A stretch of DNA of 64,000 bases. Origin: SXXK01 sp046074645. GTDB taxonomy: Bacteria; Planctomycetota; Planctomycetia; Planctomycetales; Planctomycetaceae. The notes beneath the pieces are model-generated. The model was not told where the DNA came from. It did no database searches and saw only the letters and a program-made list of their open reading frames with translations. Where the stretch lies: contig JBJTOP010000008.1 of the NCBI GenBank assembly GCA_046074645.1, positions 6,095 to 70,094 on the forward strand, read 5' to 3'. Below, in pieces: positions 25,563 to 34,865 of the stretch; within the stretch, counting starts at the first letter, position 1, and each line of letters starts with the position of its first letter. The position numbers were made by a program, and so were the translations under genes.

Positions 25563-26837
25563 TCATGGTGGCGTGAGCAGATCGGGGAGAGGTGCGCAGG
25601 GGTAGGCGACTGGCTTATAGGCGATCTGCAGTTCCGGGGTTTCGAGCATTCTTCCGCCAGCGTGTCGGGAACGCAGAGCTCGATCAAGGATCCCTCCAGT
25701 GAGCAGAGTCCGCTCTACCGGCCACTGTGGGCGGCCCCGATGCACCATAGTTTCGATGGCCTTGAGCAGCCAGGCGAAATGCGGGTAACTCGGGTCCGGG
25801 CGCTCTTCAAACGCGGTTGCCAGAGTTGGTTGTCCCTTAAGTCGCACGGCGACTCCGCTGAGCCCTGCGGTGGGCAGCATGAACAGTGAGCCTCGGAAGC
25901 CATCGACATACTCAAACTGAAACAATGTCGCGCCCTGATCCTCACGAATATTGCTCTTCGAATGGGGCACGGCAGCGTAGACAGTGTCCATTACCTCAGC
26001 GTCCACCCAGCCATCCTCAACCGTTTTCCAGACTGCAGGGCCTTCGATGCAGCGAACACGGCGAACACCCTGCTCAGCACCGCGCCTTCGTTCAACAATC
26101 GTCTGGAAGCACTCCAGCGCATGAAACCCATAAACGTCGAGCCCACTGTAGCCAATGCCCACGGCAGCCTCTATGTCGCTGTCGAGCGGGAGTTCAAGTG
26201 GTTTGGTGCGATATGATACGGGCAGGGACGAACCAGCCATGAACGGCACCCGCAGCTGCAGAGCTCTGTCATACATCCATTTCGCGTCGTCCCAGACTGT
26301 GCTGATGTGCTTATCGTTGAAGACCGGAACTACCTTGTCGTATTTGCGAAACGTATCCGTGATCTCCTCGAAAAAGCGTTTCCGGGGATACAGCTGCTGT
26401 TCGAACTCATTGATCGGATAACTGCCGTGTTCGCCGATGCTGAGTACACCGTCAACGGGAATGCTGTTGCCGCCAACTGTCAGTGCCTGTTCGATGGTGC
26501 GGAACTGGGGAATGTTGTGTTTCCTGAGCAGCTCAAGGCCGAATTCGCTGCCCTGTGGCTGATCGATGCAGATGGATTCGAGCTTCAGGGCCGGGCCGGG
26601 ACCACCATCATGTTTCCAGCCTTCAAGGATCTTGGTGAGGAGCACGTCGGCGTGGGAACCGCGGAAGTAGACAGTGATCACGGCAGCGACAGATTTGGGC
26701 TTTACCGGGATCTGAGCGGATGCGGGTGAAGAGGTTATGGCTGCAAGGGGCAGCAGTCCGGCGCCTGCGGCCAGTTGCAGAGTTCTTCGGCGTGACAGCC
26801 GGTCAGTTTCGGGAAGACTTGTCTGAAATGGACTCAT
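25563..26837 (-). CDS. Tat-exported Gfo/Idh-like conserved protein
   Basis: About 424 residues with a twin-arginine signal (LSRRRTLQLAAGAGLLPLAA) and cleavage near ASAQ. The mature protein begins with a strand-rich section (VAAVITVYFRGSHADVL) and continues with YPINEFEQQLYPRKRFFEEI and KVVPVFNDKH, then a domain with AAVGIGYSGLDVYGFHALE. The fold looks related to Gfo/Idh/MocA-type proteins often seen in planctomycete exported sets, but a clear N-terminal dinucleotide loop (GxGxxG) is missing, so an oxidoreductase role is doubtful. The ATG at 26837 is preferred over a GTG three codons earlier. Its neighbours on both sides are DUF1501 genes, with 13 and 42 base gaps, indicating a common operon. 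Confidence 0.72.
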   Translation of the reverse strand: MSPFQTSLPETDRLSRRRTLQLAAGAGLLPLAAITSSPASAQIPVKPKSVAAVITVYFRGSHADVLLTKILEGWKHDGGPGPALKLESICIDQPQGSEFGLELLRKHNIPQFRTIEQALTVGGNSIPVDGVLSIGEHGSYPINEFEQQLYPRKRFFEEITDTFRKYDKVVPVFNDKHISTVWDDAKWMYDRALQLRVPFMAGSSLPVSYRTKPLELPLDSDIEAAVGIGYSGLDVYGFHALECFQTIVERRRGAEQGVRRVRCIEGPAVWKTVEDGWVDAEVMDTVYAAVPHSKSNIREDQGATLFQFEYVDGFRGSLFMLPTAGLSGVAVRLKGQPTLATAFEERPDPSYPHFAWLLKAIETMVHRGRPQWPVERTLLTGGILDRALRSRHAGGRMLETPELQIAYKPVAYPCAPLPDLLTPP

Positions 26838-26879
26838 ACAAACCACAACCTTGGATCTGAAGCCTGGGCTTTTCGGCCA

Positions 26880-28286
26880 CTACAACAATGCAGAGATGGG
26901 TTCTGCTTCGACAGCCCTGAGCGGCCTGCCGGCAGGATCGGGAAACATCGCCTCATAACCGACTCCCAGCAAATGCAGAATGGTGGCGGTGAGCTGCGGC
27001 GGGGTGGTGCGGTCCGTGTCGGGCCAGGCACCTGTACGGTCACTGCTTCCGTATGCGAGGCCAGTCTGAATACCAGCTCCAGCGAGCACGAAGCTGAAGA
27101 CGTTGCCCCAGTGATCGCGGCCGCCACTGCCGTTGAATTTGGCCGTTCGGCCCATTTCGCCAATAGCCACGACGAGCGTCTCATCGAGCAGTCCACGGGT
27201 CTCAAGGTCTTCAATCAGTGCGGTGAAACCCTGATCGAACTGTGGGCAGAGCACATCTTTCATGCGGCGGTCATTATGAGCGTGCGTGTCCCAGAGCGGA
27301 TTGGGTGCGCTGAGATCTCCGGGTTCTCGCGGCCAGTTGACAAATACCATTCGTACACCGGCTTCCACGAGTCTGCGGGCGAGGAGTACTGACTGAGCCC
27401 ATTTGCCGCGGCCGTAGCGATCCCGCAACGATGCGGATTCACTTTCGAGGGCAAACGCACCACTGCCGGTGCCGGACTGCAGCATCGCCATGGCGTCCTG
27501 CTGAAGTTGTTCGTAGTCGCGGATTGGCTGGGAGGCGAGCGATTGACCGCGGCTGATGCCGCCAAGGAGTTGGTGGCGTCGCTGGATACGCGGCGGAGCG
27601 ACGTCGTCAGGCAGAGACAGGCTGTCGATGCGAAAATCCGGCGAGGAGGGATCACAGCGGAGAATCTCCGGGTCCCAGCGACGACCGAGAAAGCCGGCAT
27701 TCTGACCAGGAAGGAATACGTTTGGGTTGGCGATGATGGGTTCCGGGAGCATCACGGATGTGAAAGGGCCGCGGTCGGCGGGTTTGAGTATTCGCAGGAT
27801 GGCGCCGAGGGTCGGCCAGTCGGTCGGGGCCAGTGCCCGCATGTCGGGGCCGGCATACCTGCGGCCGGTATTCACCCAGTATCCGCCGGATTCGTGGTTG
27901 GGATCATCGGTGGCGAACGCGCGAACGACTGCGAGCCGATCCGCGATTGTGGCGGTCCTTGGGAGCAGTTCGCAGAGGTGTAAACCCGGGACGGAGGTGG
28001 CGATGGGACTGAAGCTGCCGCGGATTTCGGCAGGTGCCTGAGGTTTGGGGTCGAAGGTTTCGTACTGAGAAGGGCCACCACTGAGATACAGCCAGATGAT
28101 ACTTTTCGCGCGGCCGAACGAGACAGGCATGGGATCCGGGACGACACCGCGGGCAGGGGAAGGCCTTTGCGGTGAAGCGGCGATGACGGAACCGCAGATC
28201 AGTTGTGAAATACTGCCAGATAACCAGGTATTGCCACCGCTTTGCAGCAATCTGCGACGAGAAAGGTGATGACACACACTGTCCAT
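26880..28286 (-). CDS. DUF1501 exported protein
   Basis: A third DUF1501 protein in the cluster, 468 residues. Twin-arginine signal LSRRRLLQSGG at residues ~8-18. Landmarks: SIIWLYLSGGPSQYETFDPKP, ARRLVEAGVRMVFVNWPRE, and LVVAIGEMGRTAKFNGSG followed by GRDHWGNVFS. It is the first gene of the 28.3-22.4 kb minus-strand run that continues with the Gfo/Idh-like gene, the second DUF1501 gene and the AlbA-type gene. Family members are exported and predicted to have an alkaline-phosphatase-like fold; what they act on is not known. Confidence 0.92.
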   Translation of the reverse strand: MDSVCHHLSRRRLLQSGGNTWLSGSISQLICGSVIAASPQRPSPARGVVPDPMPVSFGRAKSIIWLYLSGGPSQYETFDPKPQAPAEIRGSFSPIATSVPGLHLCELLPRTATIADRLAVVRAFATDDPNHESGGYWVNTGRRYAGPDMRALAPTDWPTLGAILRILKPADRGPFTSVMLPEPIIANPNVFLPGQNAGFLGRRWDPEILRCDPSSPDFRIDSLSLPDDVAPPRIQRRHQLLGGISRGQSLASQPIRDYEQLQQDAMAMLQSGTGSGAFALESESASLRDRYGRGKWAQSVLLARRLVEAGVRMVFVNWPREPGDLSAPNPLWDTHAHNDRRMKDVLCPQFDQGFTALIEDLETRGLLDETLVVAIGEMGRTAKFNGSGGRDHWGNVFSFVLAGAGIQTGLAYGSSDRTGAWPDTDRTTPPQLTATILHLLGVGYEAMFPDPAGRPLRAVEAEPISALL

Positions 28287-28740
28287 CGGGTAAGCCTGGA
28301 GTGGTGGGCTGGTGAAGGTGGGGGGTGATGTGTTTTCGTTCGCGGGCGCCTCAATGTACCATGAAGCTTAGTGGCTGAAACCCTTTTTTCTGGTGAATTC
28401 GGTTCGATTTCAGGGCTTTTGCGATGAATTCGGACGCGTTTTTTCTCGGTTCTTTTGCTTTCCGGTCCACCAGCCAGATTGTCACTCAGCGAACGCAACT
28501 CACGGATTGCTGGCATCCGCCAGTCATCGAGCTCAGCCAGCGCAGTACAGATCTCATCACTCTGGCCTCCCTGAAGGGGAATTGTCAATCGGCAGTCGTG
28601 TGCAGATCGCTGCATTTTTCAGCTGAAAACGCAGTCTTTCGGACCTGTCACCGAATCATGGGATTGCTACAATTGGCGATTCGATCAGAAATCGCAGCAA
28701 GGCCCAGAGCTCTTCCACATCTGCCTTCCCGGAGCCCATC
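28287..28740. other. Divergent intergenic region with no recognised element
   Basis: 454 bases between the first DUF1501 gene of the minus-strand cluster and the quinone reductase gene. It should carry promoters for both. Several T-rich stretches (28387, 28437, 28449) are present. Overlapping open frames of about 100 codons show no domain or signal and were not called. A GGAG Shine-Dalgarno lies 6 bases before the ATG at 28741. Confidence 0.5.
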
Positions 28741-29748
28741 ATGCTCATGAAAGCTGCCTGCCTGACTGCTACGGGTGGTCCGGAGGTTCTGCAGTACATC
28801 GACGTGCCCCGTCCGGTCCCCGGCCCCGGACAGGTGCTCGTCCGCACGGCCGCTGTGTCCGTCAATCCCATCGATACCTATATTCGTGCTGGCAATGTCC
28901 GGTTTGCTCTGCCTTCACCATGGATTGTTGGCTGCGATCTGGCAGGGACCGTGGAGGCTGTTGGTGACGGCTGTCAGCGTTTCAGGCCGGGGGATCGAGT
29001 CTGGGGCAGTAACCAGGGTTTGTTTGGTCGGCAGGGATCATTCGCGGAGTACTGTGCGGCTGACGAGCACTGGCTTTACGAACTTCCGGAGTCCGTTTCC
29101 TTCGAAACTGCCGCCGCAGGTGCTCTTGTTGGCATCACTGCTCATCTTGGTCTCTTTCTCCATGGCGCACTCCGGGCGGGTGAAGTTGTGTTTGTTCCGG
29201 GAGGTACAGGCGGCGTTGGTTCAGCGGTTGTCCAGCTGGCGAACGCGGCTGGAGCGACAGTCATCACGACTGCGGGCTCAGAAGATAAGGCAGACCAGTG
29301 CCGCAGGTTTGGTGCGGCGCACGTGATTCTGCATCGATCTGAAGATCTCGATCGCCGACTTGCTGAAATCACTGCCGTCACCGGCCCTGTTCAGCTTTGG
29401 TTCGAAACGCTCCGCACCCCATCACTTGAACGCTGTATTCCGCTCATGGCGATGCGCGGCCGCATCATCCTGATGGCCGGGCGCGACGCCCGCCCCATCT
29501 TTCCCGTCGGCCCGTTCTACGTGAAGGATCTGCGGGCAATCGGTTTTGCAATGTTCAATGCGTCGCCAGAAGAACAGCATACAGCGGCGATGGACCTCAA
29601 TTCACGCATGACGATCGGCACCTGGAAACCTCCAATTGGCGTGCGGATGAAACTCCGGGAAACTTCCGAAGCACATGCGCTGCAGGAGGCCAACACTCTG
29701 CGCGGAGCCGGGACGCTCAGTGGCAAAATTGTCCTGATGATTGACTGA
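28741..29748 (+). CDS. NADPH:quinone reductase-like MDR oxidoreductase
   Basis: A 335-residue medium-chain dehydrogenase/reductase of the zeta-crystallin/quinone oxidoreductase type. The GroES-like part has VGCDLAGTVEAVGDGCQRFRPGDRVWG, and the cofactor loop is VPGGTGGVGSAVVQLA (~155-170). No zinc-binding cysteine set (GHE..G plus four Cys) is present, so it is a zinc-free reductase rather than an alcohol dehydrogenase. It likely reduces quinones or enals with NADPH in the cytoplasm. The ATG at 28741 has GGAG 6 bases upstream. The gene is followed by 133 bases before a small membrane protein gene. Confidence 0.9.
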   Translation: MLMKAACLTATGGPEVLQYIDVPRPVPGPGQVLVRTAAVSVNPIDTYIRAGNVRFALPSPWIVGCDLAGTVEAVGDGCQRFRPGDRVWGSNQGLFGRQGSFAEYCAADEHWLYELPESVSFETAAAGALVGITAHLGLFLHGALRAGEVVFVPGGTGGVGSAVVQLANAAGATVITTAGSEDKADQCRRFGAAHVILHRSEDLDRRLAEITAVTGPVQLWFETLRTPSLERCIPLMAMRGRIILMAGRDARPIFPVGPFYVKDLRAIGFAMFNASPEEQHTAAMDLNSRMTIGTWKPPIGVRMKLRETSEAHALQEANTLRGAGTLSGKIVLMID

Positions 29749-29881
29749 CAGCAGAGATCCGGAATTTCCATAATGGATTTTGGGTATTTCGGGCTGACCG
29801 GACGTCAATTCCGGGTAGAATTTTCGTCGCACCCGTCGCCCGTTGCATCCGTTCGCGGAGCCTGCCCACAGGAAGCTTCAA

Positions 29882-30301
29882 GTGAGCCATACCCAGTTTG
29901 ATCGCTCAGATTTTCATCATGCCGACAGTCACGGTCAGCAGACACGCGTTGTTTACCTGACGGGGCCGGGACGTCGATCGGGCTTGATCACCCGGATTCT
30001 TGCGGGGGTTGCTGCCATCGCGGTTGTGGGGGTGCTTGCGTCGTTTGCGGTGGTCTTTGCAGCGATTTTTGCTGCAGCACTGGTGTTGATTGTCATCGTT
30101 GCGACCGTGCGGCATCTCTGGTTGACGCTTACCGGCAAAACTTCCGGCGATCCGGCTGAGAGTGGCGTGAAGTTTTCCGGTCGGATCGTTGTCACGTCCA
30201 CCGGTCCCGTCATCCGAAAATCCGCATCCACAACGGCACCAACGACTGTGATCGACGTCGCAGCCGCGGATCCTTCCAGGCTGCTGACAGACGACAAATG
30301 A
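29882..30301 (+). CDS. Small predicted membrane protein
   Basis: A GTG at 29882 is used because AGGAAG lies 6 bases upstream; an earlier TTG at 29843 has no such site. The 139-residue protein has a polar N-terminus, one long hydrophobic region (LAGVAAIAVVGVLASFAVVF and the following AAIFAAALVLIVIVAT, ~40-75) that may be two helices, and a polar tail rich in Thr/Ser. No family was recognised. It ends 23 bases before the convergent SNF2 helicase gene. Confidence 0.65.
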   Translation: MSHTQFDRSDFHHADSHGQQTRVVYLTGPGRRSGLITRILAGVAAIAVVGVLASFAVVFAAIFAAALVLIVIVATVRHLWLTLTGKTSGDPAESGVKFSGRIVVTSTGPVIRKSASTTAPTTVIDVAAADPSRLLTDDK

Positions 30302-30324
30302 TGACGGGTTGACTGAAAACGGTG

Positions 30325-33300
30325 TCAGGAGAATAAAAGTTCCAGGTCTTCGACGGACAGATCCGACAGCAGACTGCTGCTCTCGTCCCCTGCAAGAATG
30401 GCATCCGCCAATTCTCGTTTCTGTTTCTGCAGTTCGGCGATTTTTTCTTCCACTGTGTCGCGGCAGATGAGTCGATAGGCGAAGACGGTTTTGGTTTGGC
30501 CGACGCGGTGAGCACGGTCGATGGCCTGAGCTTCCACGGCGGGGTTCCACCAGGGGTCGAGCAGAAAGACGTAGTCAGCGGCGGTGAGGTTAAGACCGAG
30601 GCCCCCGGCTTTGAGACTGATGAGGAACACAGGGCAATCGGCATCATCCTGGAAGCGATTAACGCGGGCTTTGCGGTCGCGGGTTTTGCCATCGAGGTAT
30701 TCGTAGGTGACATTTTCGCGATCGAGGTGTTCACGAACGATGCTGAGCATGCTGGTGAACTGTGAGAAGACGAGGGCTTTGTGACCTTCAGAGATGAGTT
30801 CCTGCAGGTGGGGGACGAGCACATCGAGTTTTGCGTAGGGTTCGATGCTGTCGCCGCGTTTGAGCAGAGCAGGGTGGCAGGCGGCCTGGCGCAGGCGGAG
30901 GAGTGCTTCGAGGACGTGCATTCGCGTTCTGGCGATGCCCTGTTCCTGCACCATGCCGAGGAGTGAATCGCGGTAGTGCAGTTGCAGTTCGTCGTAGAGT
31001 CGACGCTGTTCCGATTCCATGTCGCAGTAGATGGTTTCTTCGAGCCGATCGGGGAGTTCTGCTGCGACCTGTTTTTTGGTGCGGCGGAGAATAAACGGGC
31101 GGAGACCTTTGGCGACGACCTCGCGTGATTCGCGGCTGTCGGGATCGGCGATGTGTGTGCGGAATGCGGCGCTGCGGCCGAGCATTCCGGGGTTGAGGAA
31201 TTCGAAGATGGACCAGAGGTCGCCGGCGTTGTTTTCGATGGGCGTACCGCTGAGTGCCAGTCGGAAGTTGCAGCGGAGCAATCGGGAGGCGCGGGCGATC
31301 TGAGAAGATGGATTTTTGATGGTTTGGGCTTCATCGAGCACAACGTAGTCGAAGTCGATGTCTTTGAGGACCGCGATGTCGCGACGGATGGTTCCGTAGG
31401 TGGTGAGTATCAGATGATGGCGGCTGAATTCGGTGCGAAGGTTAGCGCGTTCGAGTCCTGTGTATTCCATGACGCGAACGCTGGGGGCAAACCGCCCGCA
31501 TTCGCTGGACCAGTTGAACATGAGCGATCGGGGGACGACGACGAGAGAAGGTAGCGGGTTGCCGACATCGTCGATTCGTCGCAGGAGCATCGCGAGGAAC
31601 TGTACGGTTTTTCCGAGACCCATGTCGTCAGCAAGGCAGCCACCGAACTTGAAGTCGCTGAGGAACTGCATCCAGGAAAGTCCTTCTCGCTGGTAGGGAC
31701 GCAGCTCACCGATGAAGGACGTGGGAACGGTGACTTCTCTGAGACCTGTGAAGCTGCGGAACCGTTCGCGCATCGATTCGAAGCCCTGATCGAGATCGAC
31801 GTTGTCCTGGGCGGCGAGGAGTGCATCGAGCAGTGCGGCCTGGGAGGTGGCGAACCGCATACCGGTTTCTGTGTTGGTGCCGAGCCCTGAAATCATGCCG
31901 ATCTGTTCGAGCCATTCTTCGGGGAGAATGCCCAGCGAGCCGTCGTCGAGGCGGACGGTGGAATCGCCGCGTTCGAGCGCTCGCAGGAGTTCCGGGAAGG
32001 ACACGGAGCGACCTTCGAAGTCCACATCGGTGTGCACATCGAACCAGTCCACGTCCGTGCTGACTCGAAAACGCAGCCCACCAGCCTGGCGAACCCGACT
32101 GCCGTCTGCGAAGACGTTCCAGCCGGTTTCCACGAGTTCCCGGACGGCGCGTCCGAGATCCCGACGGGCGATTTCAACATTGACGGTCTGCTTCAGATCT
32201 CCGAGACGTCTGCGGAAACCCACTTGTCGCAGCTTTTCCCAGCAGGCAGATTCTGTGGCGCGATCGCGAATGATGCAGCGATTGCTTTCGCGCTGTACGA
32301 CTGCCCAGCGGGCGCTGCTGCCGGAGACGGGGGTACCGAGATATTCGAAGATGACTTCGGCATTGAGCGAATCGTTGCGCCAGCGAGTCATTGGGGGCGC
32401 GGAAATGCGGAGCATTGGCGCGGGCTGTGTGCGGACTTCTTCGAGCTGCAGTTCTTTGGGCAGATCGAGCCGGGGCAGGGAAGGAATGTCGAGCAGACGA
32501 TCGACGAAGTCGTGCTGGTCGTTTTCGGGGATGATGAGTGGTCCGCCGGTTGCCAGCATTCGCATCCATTCGGGGGCACCGAAATCGCGAAGCAGGGCGA
32601 TGGAGTCGCTGGTGACCACGAAGCCACCGGAAATGACGAGCGGCACGTCGGCCAGTTCGAGTGATTCTTCGTTGCGAACGAGCAGACCTATGACACGCCA
32701 GCCTTCAGAGTCGGTGTCGCGTCGGACGCGGATGGTGAGTTCCCAGGGTTCGCCGGCGTCCCATTCCAGCAATTGTTCGCCGGCCTCGTCGCTTCCCAGA
32801 ATCCGTAATCGCCGACTGCGACACATATCCGGCAACAGGAGTTGTCCGAGTTCGAAAGGGATCTGAAATCGATGGGCGGAGGTGCGCAGTTCGGCCTGTT
32901 GGGTGGACCAGTTGGCGCGTTCGGGGATGGCACCGGCGAGGTAGGACAGGAAGGTGCGATCATCCTCGTGCTCGATGTGATCGAGTTCACCGGGGCGAAC
33001 TTTGAGCGGCTTGATTTTGCCCCATTGTCCGCCTGCCCGACGCTGCCGCTGAGAGGCCTGAACGACCAGCCTGTCAGTGCTGCGGCTGGCTTCAACATCG
33101 ACTTCGTAAAAGATCTGACGCTCTTCAGGATCCGACTTGCTGCGGCCGTCCGGAGCTCCGTTCATGTCTTCGGAGAGTGAAGCGAGGCGGAGTTCCCAGG
33201 GACGCTGTGCGCGCTGTACGGGGGCCGTACGGGGGCGGGCCTTGCCACGAGGGATCCGGGAGTCTCCGTCGGGGTCGGTACCAGTTTCCAGGTCGTCAAG

Positions 33301-33636
33301 GAGCGCCGGAAGGGTGGATGCCGGAGGAACAAACGGAGTGAGCCTGCCGGGACGCAGGGCGGGGTTGACGAAGCCCTTCTGGTCGGCCGCGAGCACTGTT
33401 GCCCACAGATGTCGGCAGACTTTGCTTTTTACGAACTGTTCGCAGGTACAGAACAACCCGATGTCTTCGGGCTGGTACCGCAAATGAGTCTGGTACTCGG
33501 TGCCGTCCAGCACCAGTCCGTACAAATTCTCTGGCGTCACGCGAATCAGCGAAACACGTTCTGCCTCCACGTATGCTGCACCGCGATGCCGAATGTCCGC
33601 CCGGAAACGCTGCTGCAGAAGCTCTGCAAGTGTCAT
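30325..33636 (-). CDS. SWIM zinc-finger SNF2-family helicase
   Basis: An 1103-residue SNF2 ATPase. The N-terminus carries a SWIM zinc finger CTCEQFVKSKVCRHLW (Cys63, Cys65, Cys74, His76). A ~480-residue middle region without clear domains follows. The C-terminal ~470 residues are the two-lobe helicase: motif I DDMGLGKT (Lys676), motif II DEAQTIKN (Asp768-Glu769), LSGTPIENN, LRRTKKQVAAELP, and motif VI VGQTKTVFAYRLI with the HR of DRAHR just before it. Bacterial proteins of this type translocate on double-stranded DNA and are linked to transcription recycling or repair; the specific role here is unknown. All key motifs are intact. Confidence 0.93.
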   Translation of the reverse strand: MTLAELLQQRFRADIRHRGAAYVEAERVSLIRVTPENLYGLVLDGTEYQTHLRYQPEDIGLFCTCEQFVKSKVCRHLWATVLAADQKGFVNPALRPGRLTPFVPPASTLPALLDDLETGTDPDGDSRIPRGKARPRTAPVQRAQRPWELRLASLSEDMNGAPDGRSKSDPEERQIFYEVDVEASRSTDRLVVQASQRQRRAGGQWGKIKPLKVRPGELDHIEHEDDRTFLSYLAGAIPERANWSTQQAELRTSAHRFQIPFELGQLLLPDMCRSRRLRILGSDEAGEQLLEWDAGEPWELTIRVRRDTDSEGWRVIGLLVRNEESLELADVPLVISGGFVVTSDSIALLRDFGAPEWMRMLATGGPLIIPENDQHDFVDRLLDIPSLPRLDLPKELQLEEVRTQPAPMLRISAPPMTRWRNDSLNAEVIFEYLGTPVSGSSARWAVVQRESNRCIIRDRATESACWEKLRQVGFRRRLGDLKQTVNVEIARRDLGRAVRELVETGWNVFADGSRVRQAGGLRFRVSTDVDWFDVHTDVDFEGRSVSFPELLRALERGDSTVRLDDGSLGILPEEWLEQIGMISGLGTNTETGMRFATSQAALLDALLAAQDNVDLDQGFESMRERFRSFTGLREVTVPTSFIGELRPYQREGLSWMQFLSDFKFGGCLADDMGLGKTVQFLAMLLRRIDDVGNPLPSLVVVPRSLMFNWSSECGRFAPSVRVMEYTGLERANLRTEFSRHHLILTTYGTIRRDIAVLKDIDFDYVVLDEAQTIKNPSSQIARASRLLRCNFRLALSGTPIENNAGDLWSIFEFLNPGMLGRSAAFRTHIADPDSRESREVVAKGLRPFILRRTKKQVAAELPDRLEETIYCDMESEQRRLYDELQLHYRDSLLGMVQEQGIARTRMHVLEALLRLRQAACHPALLKRGDSIEPYAKLDVLVPHLQELISEGHKALVFSQFTSMLSIVREHLDRENVTYEYLDGKTRDRKARVNRFQDDADCPVFLISLKAGGLGLNLTAADYVFLLDPWWNPAVEAQAIDRAHRVGQTKTVFAYRLICRDTVEEKIAELQKQKRELADAILAGDESSSLLSDLSVEDLELLFS

Positions 33637-34056
33637 AGGTTGCGTCAGCTGGTCCAGTTAAACCCGAGGTGCAAAGAGCACCTCAATCTGTTTGGAAGTT
33701 GCCCCCCCGCACACCACAAATCACCGACGGACCAGAGACATCCTGTCCCACCTGACGGCGAACGCAGAGTTCGGCGGACCGAGGAGCATAATGGATTTGG
33801 GGTTGCCTGACCAGAACAGGTCGAAGGATTCGCACGGGCGAACAGGTAAAAAAATCGGATCGAAGAGAAAAGAGCGGCGTCCCTGCCAAAATACCGTCCC
33901 TGAGGAAGCTTTCGGCCAGTCGGCGGTCGTGTTGAGTGAGCCGTGACTGTCGTGAGGGAATGTCGTTGAACTGCGCTCTTTTCTGCTTCGATCCGTTCTG
34001 CATCCATTCCAAAAGCAGGATTTCAGCACCGAATTCCCATCCCGTTTGACTCCGTT
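33637..34056. other. Intergenic region with an inverted-repeat element
   Basis: 420 bases between the SNF2 gene and mraZ, both on the minus strand. It contains a 7-bp hairpin GAGGTGC-aaaga-GCACCTC at 33666-33684 (no T tract) and the separate 140-bp inverted repeat at 33856-33995. Short open frames of about 100 codons overlap on several frames but have no support. Confidence 0.6.
33856..33995. repeat. 140-bp element bounded by a near-perfect 21/22-bp inverted repeat
   Basis: The left arm (33856-33876) begins CGGATCGAAGAGAAAAGAG and the right arm (33974-33995) is its reverse complement with one extra base. Nothing inside codes for a recognisable protein. No flanking target duplication was seen. 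It could be a MITE relic or a transcribed hairpin. Confidence 0.6.
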
Positions 34057-34527
34057 TTATTCCGTCAGCTGACGAAACAGCTCGCCAAACTCCGGCATCT
34101 CGGCTCGCAACACGTCATTCCACGCACCCGGCTGCCAGATTTCCACACAAATCACTGCCCCCACTACCACGACCTCGCGCCCCGCATCCACCCCGAGAAA
34201 TGGCCGAAATCCCTCTGGTATCAACAGCCGCGAACGATTTGCCAGCTTCACAGACTGATGCCGCGTGGACAACAACCTCCCCAGCCGCTGCACCTCGCTC
34301 GACCGCTGCTCCATCCGGCCCGATTCCAGCTTTTGCCGCAGCAGGCTCACGCCGCTGTCCAGCTTCCGCTGCCATTCCTCAGGTCGCCACAAACTCAAAC
34401 AACCAGCACGCTCCTTCGCCACAACAACCCCACCATCCTCGTCCGAAACCTCCTGCGCAAGCTCTGCAGGAAGCATCAGACGATGCCGATCGTCAATCGT
34501 CCGCCAATACTCACCCGTCAAAAACAT
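34057..34527 (-). CDS. mraZ: MraZ transcriptional regulator (not in a dcw cluster)
   Basis: A 156-residue MraZ protein: two SpoVT-AbrB-like halves. The N-terminus FLTGEYWRTIDDRHRLMLPAEL matches the family F.GEY...LD.KGR...P pattern, and the second half has SVKLANRSRLLIPEGFRPFLGV. MraZ usually begins the division and cell-wall cluster upstream of rsmH and ftsL and represses it by binding repeated TGGG boxes. Here it stands alone, with the SNF2 gene downstream and repeats and a pseudogene upstream. Many planctomycetes lack FtsZ and a classical division machine, so an independent mraZ fits. GAGGGTGGGCG precedes the ATG and holds one TGGG. Confidence 0.85.
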   Translation of the reverse strand: MFLTGEYWRTIDDRHRLMLPAELAQEVSDEDGGVVVAKERAGCLSLWRPEEWQRKLDSGVSLLRQKLESGRMEQRSSEVQRLGRLLSTRHQSVKLANRSRLLIPEGFRPFLGVDAGREVVVVGAVICVEIWQPGAWNDVLRAEMPEFGELFRQLTE

Positions 34528-34865
34528 CGCCCACCCTCAAGGTCACGGCTGTGCGAAATCGCGTTTCACCGCCATTGTCTCATCATGCCGCGGTTTGGCG
34601 GCAATTGCGAGCACTTAAGGGCTGAAATCCCACTTTTGTTGTATTTTAAAAGATCACTTTGGGCTGAAATCCCACAAAGTGGCCACAGCATACGCGGCAG
34701 GAGACCACTGGGCAAGCATTCCCCGCCCATCACGGAATCGAATTTTCCGAATTTACCGATCACGACAGAAAAGAAGAGACCCCCGTCGAAAGGAACAATG
34801 GGCAATTACCGCCGCCTTTCAACAGAAATACAGGGTCCTCAGAGTCAAAAGGTGCATGGCACCTT
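34528..34865. other. Intergenic region with short repeats
   Basis: 338 bases between mraZ and the DUF1559 remnant. It holds two exact copies of GGGCTGAAATCCCAC (34619-34633 and 34661-34675). The second lies inside an imperfect palindrome with arms CACTTTG and CAAAGTG (34655-34681). It ends at the GGTGC palindrome at 34848. No gene supported. Confidence 0.6.

Noticed and set aside
28424..28750. 108-codon + strand frame in the divergent region
   Set aside because: No signal, domain or ribosome-binding site; it overlaps the true start of the quinone reductase.
33666..33684. Additional copy of palindrome B (GAGGTGC/GCACCTC)
   Set aside because: The loop is 5 bases and of different sequence, and the flanks do not match; only the GGTGC/GCACC arms are shared.
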